Positions 62,844 to 64,000 of a DNA stretch of 64,000 bases are shown here, piece after piece. The DNA comes from Hyphomicrobiales bacterium (GTDB lineage Bacteria > Pseudomonadota > Alphaproteobacteria > Rhizobiales > Rhizobiaceae): assembly GCA_900469625.1 (NCBI GenBank), contig UBXV01000019.1, positions 86,265 through 150,264 of the forward strand, in the 5' to 3' direction. Within the stretch, counting starts at the first letter, position 1, and every line of letters starts with the position of its first letter. Below the pieces are notes generated by a model, which saw only the letters and a program-made list of their open reading frames with translations, did no database searches and had not been told where the DNA came from. Position numbers and translations under genes: made by a program.

Positions 62844-64000
62844 ATGACCTTCCACACCTTCGCTCCCGAGAAAACCGTCGTGCGCGCTGCTGCCGGCCCC
62901 GCTGCGGGTGCCGCCGCCGCGCTCGGCGATCTGCCCTCCTGGCGGCTGGAGGATCTCTACCCGTCCGCGAGTTCGGAGGAATTCCGCTCCGACATGAAGA
63001 AGGCCGAAGCGGATTCGGTCGCGTTCGAAACAAGGTGGAAAGGCAAGCTTGCCGACGCCGCGACAAAGAGCGGCAACGACGGCATCGGTGCCGCCGTGAA
63101 GGAGTTCGAGGCGCTGGAAGACGTCATGGGACGCATCGCGTCCTTTGCCGGCCTCACCTATTTCTCCGACACCTCGAAGCCGGAAAACGGCAAGCTCTAT
63201 GGCGACGTGCAATCGAAGCTGACCGACATGTCGGCGCATCTCCTGTTCTTCTCGCTCGAGCTCAACCGCATCGACGATGGCGTGATCGACGCAGCGCTTG
63301 CCAACGACAGCCTGGCCGCCCATTACCGGCCCTGGCTTCTCGACCTGCGCAAGGACAAGCCCTACCAGCTCGACGACAAGCTCGAGCAGTTGTTCCTCGA
63401 AAAATCGATGACCGGGGCCGCCGCCTTCAACCGCCTGTTCGACGAGACCATGGCGTCGCTGACGTTTGTCATCGATGGCGAGACGATGCCGCTCGAAATG
63501 GCGCTGAACCTTTTGCAGGATCCCTCGACCGAGGTGCGCAGAAAGGCGGCGATGGCGCTTGCCGAAACCTTCAAGGCCAACATCCGCACCTTCACGCTGA
63601 TCACCAACACGCTCGCCAAGGACAAGGAAATCTCCGACCGCTGGCGCGGTTTCGAGGATATCGCCGACAGCCGCCACCTTGCCAACCGCGTCGAGCGCGA
63701 GGTCGTCGATGCGCTGGCGGAAGCGGTGAAATCAGCCTATCCGCGCCTCTCGCACCGCTACTACGCGATGAAGGCAAAGTGGCTCGGCATGGAACAGATG
63801 GATTTCTGGGATCGCAATGCGCCGCTGCCGGAAACGCCGAACGCGCTGATCTCCTGGAACGAAGCCAAGGACACCGTGCTTTCGGCCTACCATGCCTTCG
63901 ATCCGGAAATGGCCGCGATCGCCCGTCGCTTCTTCGACGACAGCTGGATCGATGCGCCGGTTCGTCCCGGCAAGGCGCCAGGCGCCTTGCCGGGACGAAC
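62844..64000 (+). CDS. M3-family oligoendopeptidase (PepF-like), 5' part
   Basis: The first ~385 codons of a metallopeptidase; it runs off the window. It begins MTFHTFAPEKTVVRAAAG (ATG at 62844; an ATG 15 bases earlier is also open). Marks of the M3B oligoendopeptidase group: LPSWRLEDLYPS, ASFAGLTYFSDTS, LEQLFLEKSMTGAAAFNRLFDETM, and SHRYYAMKAKWLGMEQMDFWDRNAPLP. The zinc HExxH motif would lie beyond the end. Divergent from the sigma-54 regulator. Confidence 0.87.
   Translation, partial: MTFHTFAPEKTVVRAAAGPAAGAAAALGDLPSWRLEDLYPSASSEEFRSDMKKAEADSVAFETRWKGKLADAATKSGNDGIGAAVKEFEALEDVMGRIASFAGLTYFSDTSKPENGKLYGDVQSKLTDMSAHLLFFSLELNRIDDGVIDAALANDSLAAHYRPWLLDLRKDKPYQLDDKLEQLFLEKSMTGAAAFNRLFDETMASLTFVIDGETMPLEMALNLLQDPSTEVRRKAAMALAETFKANIRTFTLITNTLAKDKEISDRWRGFEDIADSRHLANRVEREVVDALAEAVKSAYPRLSHRYYAMKAKWLGMEQMDFWDRNAPLPETPNALISWNEAKDTVLSAYHAFDPEMAAIARRFFDDSWIDAPVRPGKAPGALPGR

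Noticed and set aside
1..64000. CRISPR arrays, tRNA or rRNA genes, insertion sequences, prophage
   Set aside because: No regularly spaced direct repeats, cloverleaf, rRNA segment, transposase, integrase or phage gene was seen on either strand.

Overview
This window is a piece of a high-GC alphaproteobacterial chromosome, most likely from Sinorhizobium/Ensifer or a close relative in the Rhizobiaceae. The evidence is the sqdBDC sulfolipid operon, a class I fructose-bisphosphate aldolase, the cell-cycle proteins RcdA and GapR, many alphaproteobacterial DUF families (DUF1036, DUF1192, DUF1244, DUF4164, DUF465), zinc-free L31 and L36, and RIME-like intergenic repeats. No tRNA, rRNA, prophage, insertion sequence or CRISPR array was seen. 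Most genes are core functions in compact operons, with small accessory patches between them.

Layout. 1-2.2 kb: the 3' end of sqdB, then sqdD and sqdC. 2.2-7.5 kb (minus): a membrane protein, two tandem Tat-exported metallophosphoesterases and ruvCAB. 7.7-11.6 kb: a flavin monooxygenase, a HAD phosphatase, yebC, a secreted protein and an MBL-fold hydrolase. 11.9-16.2 kb: an RND efflux pump. 16.6-20.8 kb: ymdB, 5-formyl-THF cyclo-ligase, a LuxR-type mini-regulator, a LysR regulator, the 6S RNA gene (recognised by its fold), zapA and a ZauP-like gene. 21-27.3 kb: tkt, gap, a glycolipid-binding-domain gene, pgk and class I fba, forming a central-carbon block. 27.5-33.2 kb: an accessory patch with phzF-like, a marR/DNA-alkylation-repair/DUF6616 operon, an alpha/beta hydrolase and a divergent tetR/MFS efflux pair.

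33.3-41.7 kb: an adenylate cyclase-TolB-TPR protein, a small membrane protein, an MFS permease, DUF1192, rcdA preceded by two CtrA-type boxes, rpmE, an ABC exporter and an orphan tricarboxylate-type binding protein. 41.7-50 kb: RIME-like repeats, an FAD dehydrogenase, a MotA/MotB-like motor pair of unknown role, suhB, a Sel1-repeat protein, a ThiE-like protein and a TSUP permease. 50-53.7 kb: an ArsR regulator, two divergent YdcH-type mini-proteins, purEK, rpmJ and a TPR protein. 53.7-64 kb: a decayed ORF, an alpha/beta hydrolase, pyk, DUF1036, an N-formylglutamate amidohydrolase, DUF1244, gapR, an M15-type murein peptidase, a sigma-54 response regulator and the 5' part of an M3 oligopeptidase.

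Regulatory signals are the most informative extra layer: a 6S RNA, CtrA boxes, a MarR-type operator overlapping an apparently leaderless promoter, a hairpin in the rpmJ leader, a palindrome upstream of fba, and a structured region upstream of suhB. No clearly novel multi-gene system was found. The motor pair is the best candidate for an uncharacterised machine. All family assignments are from reading the sequence; no database search was run.
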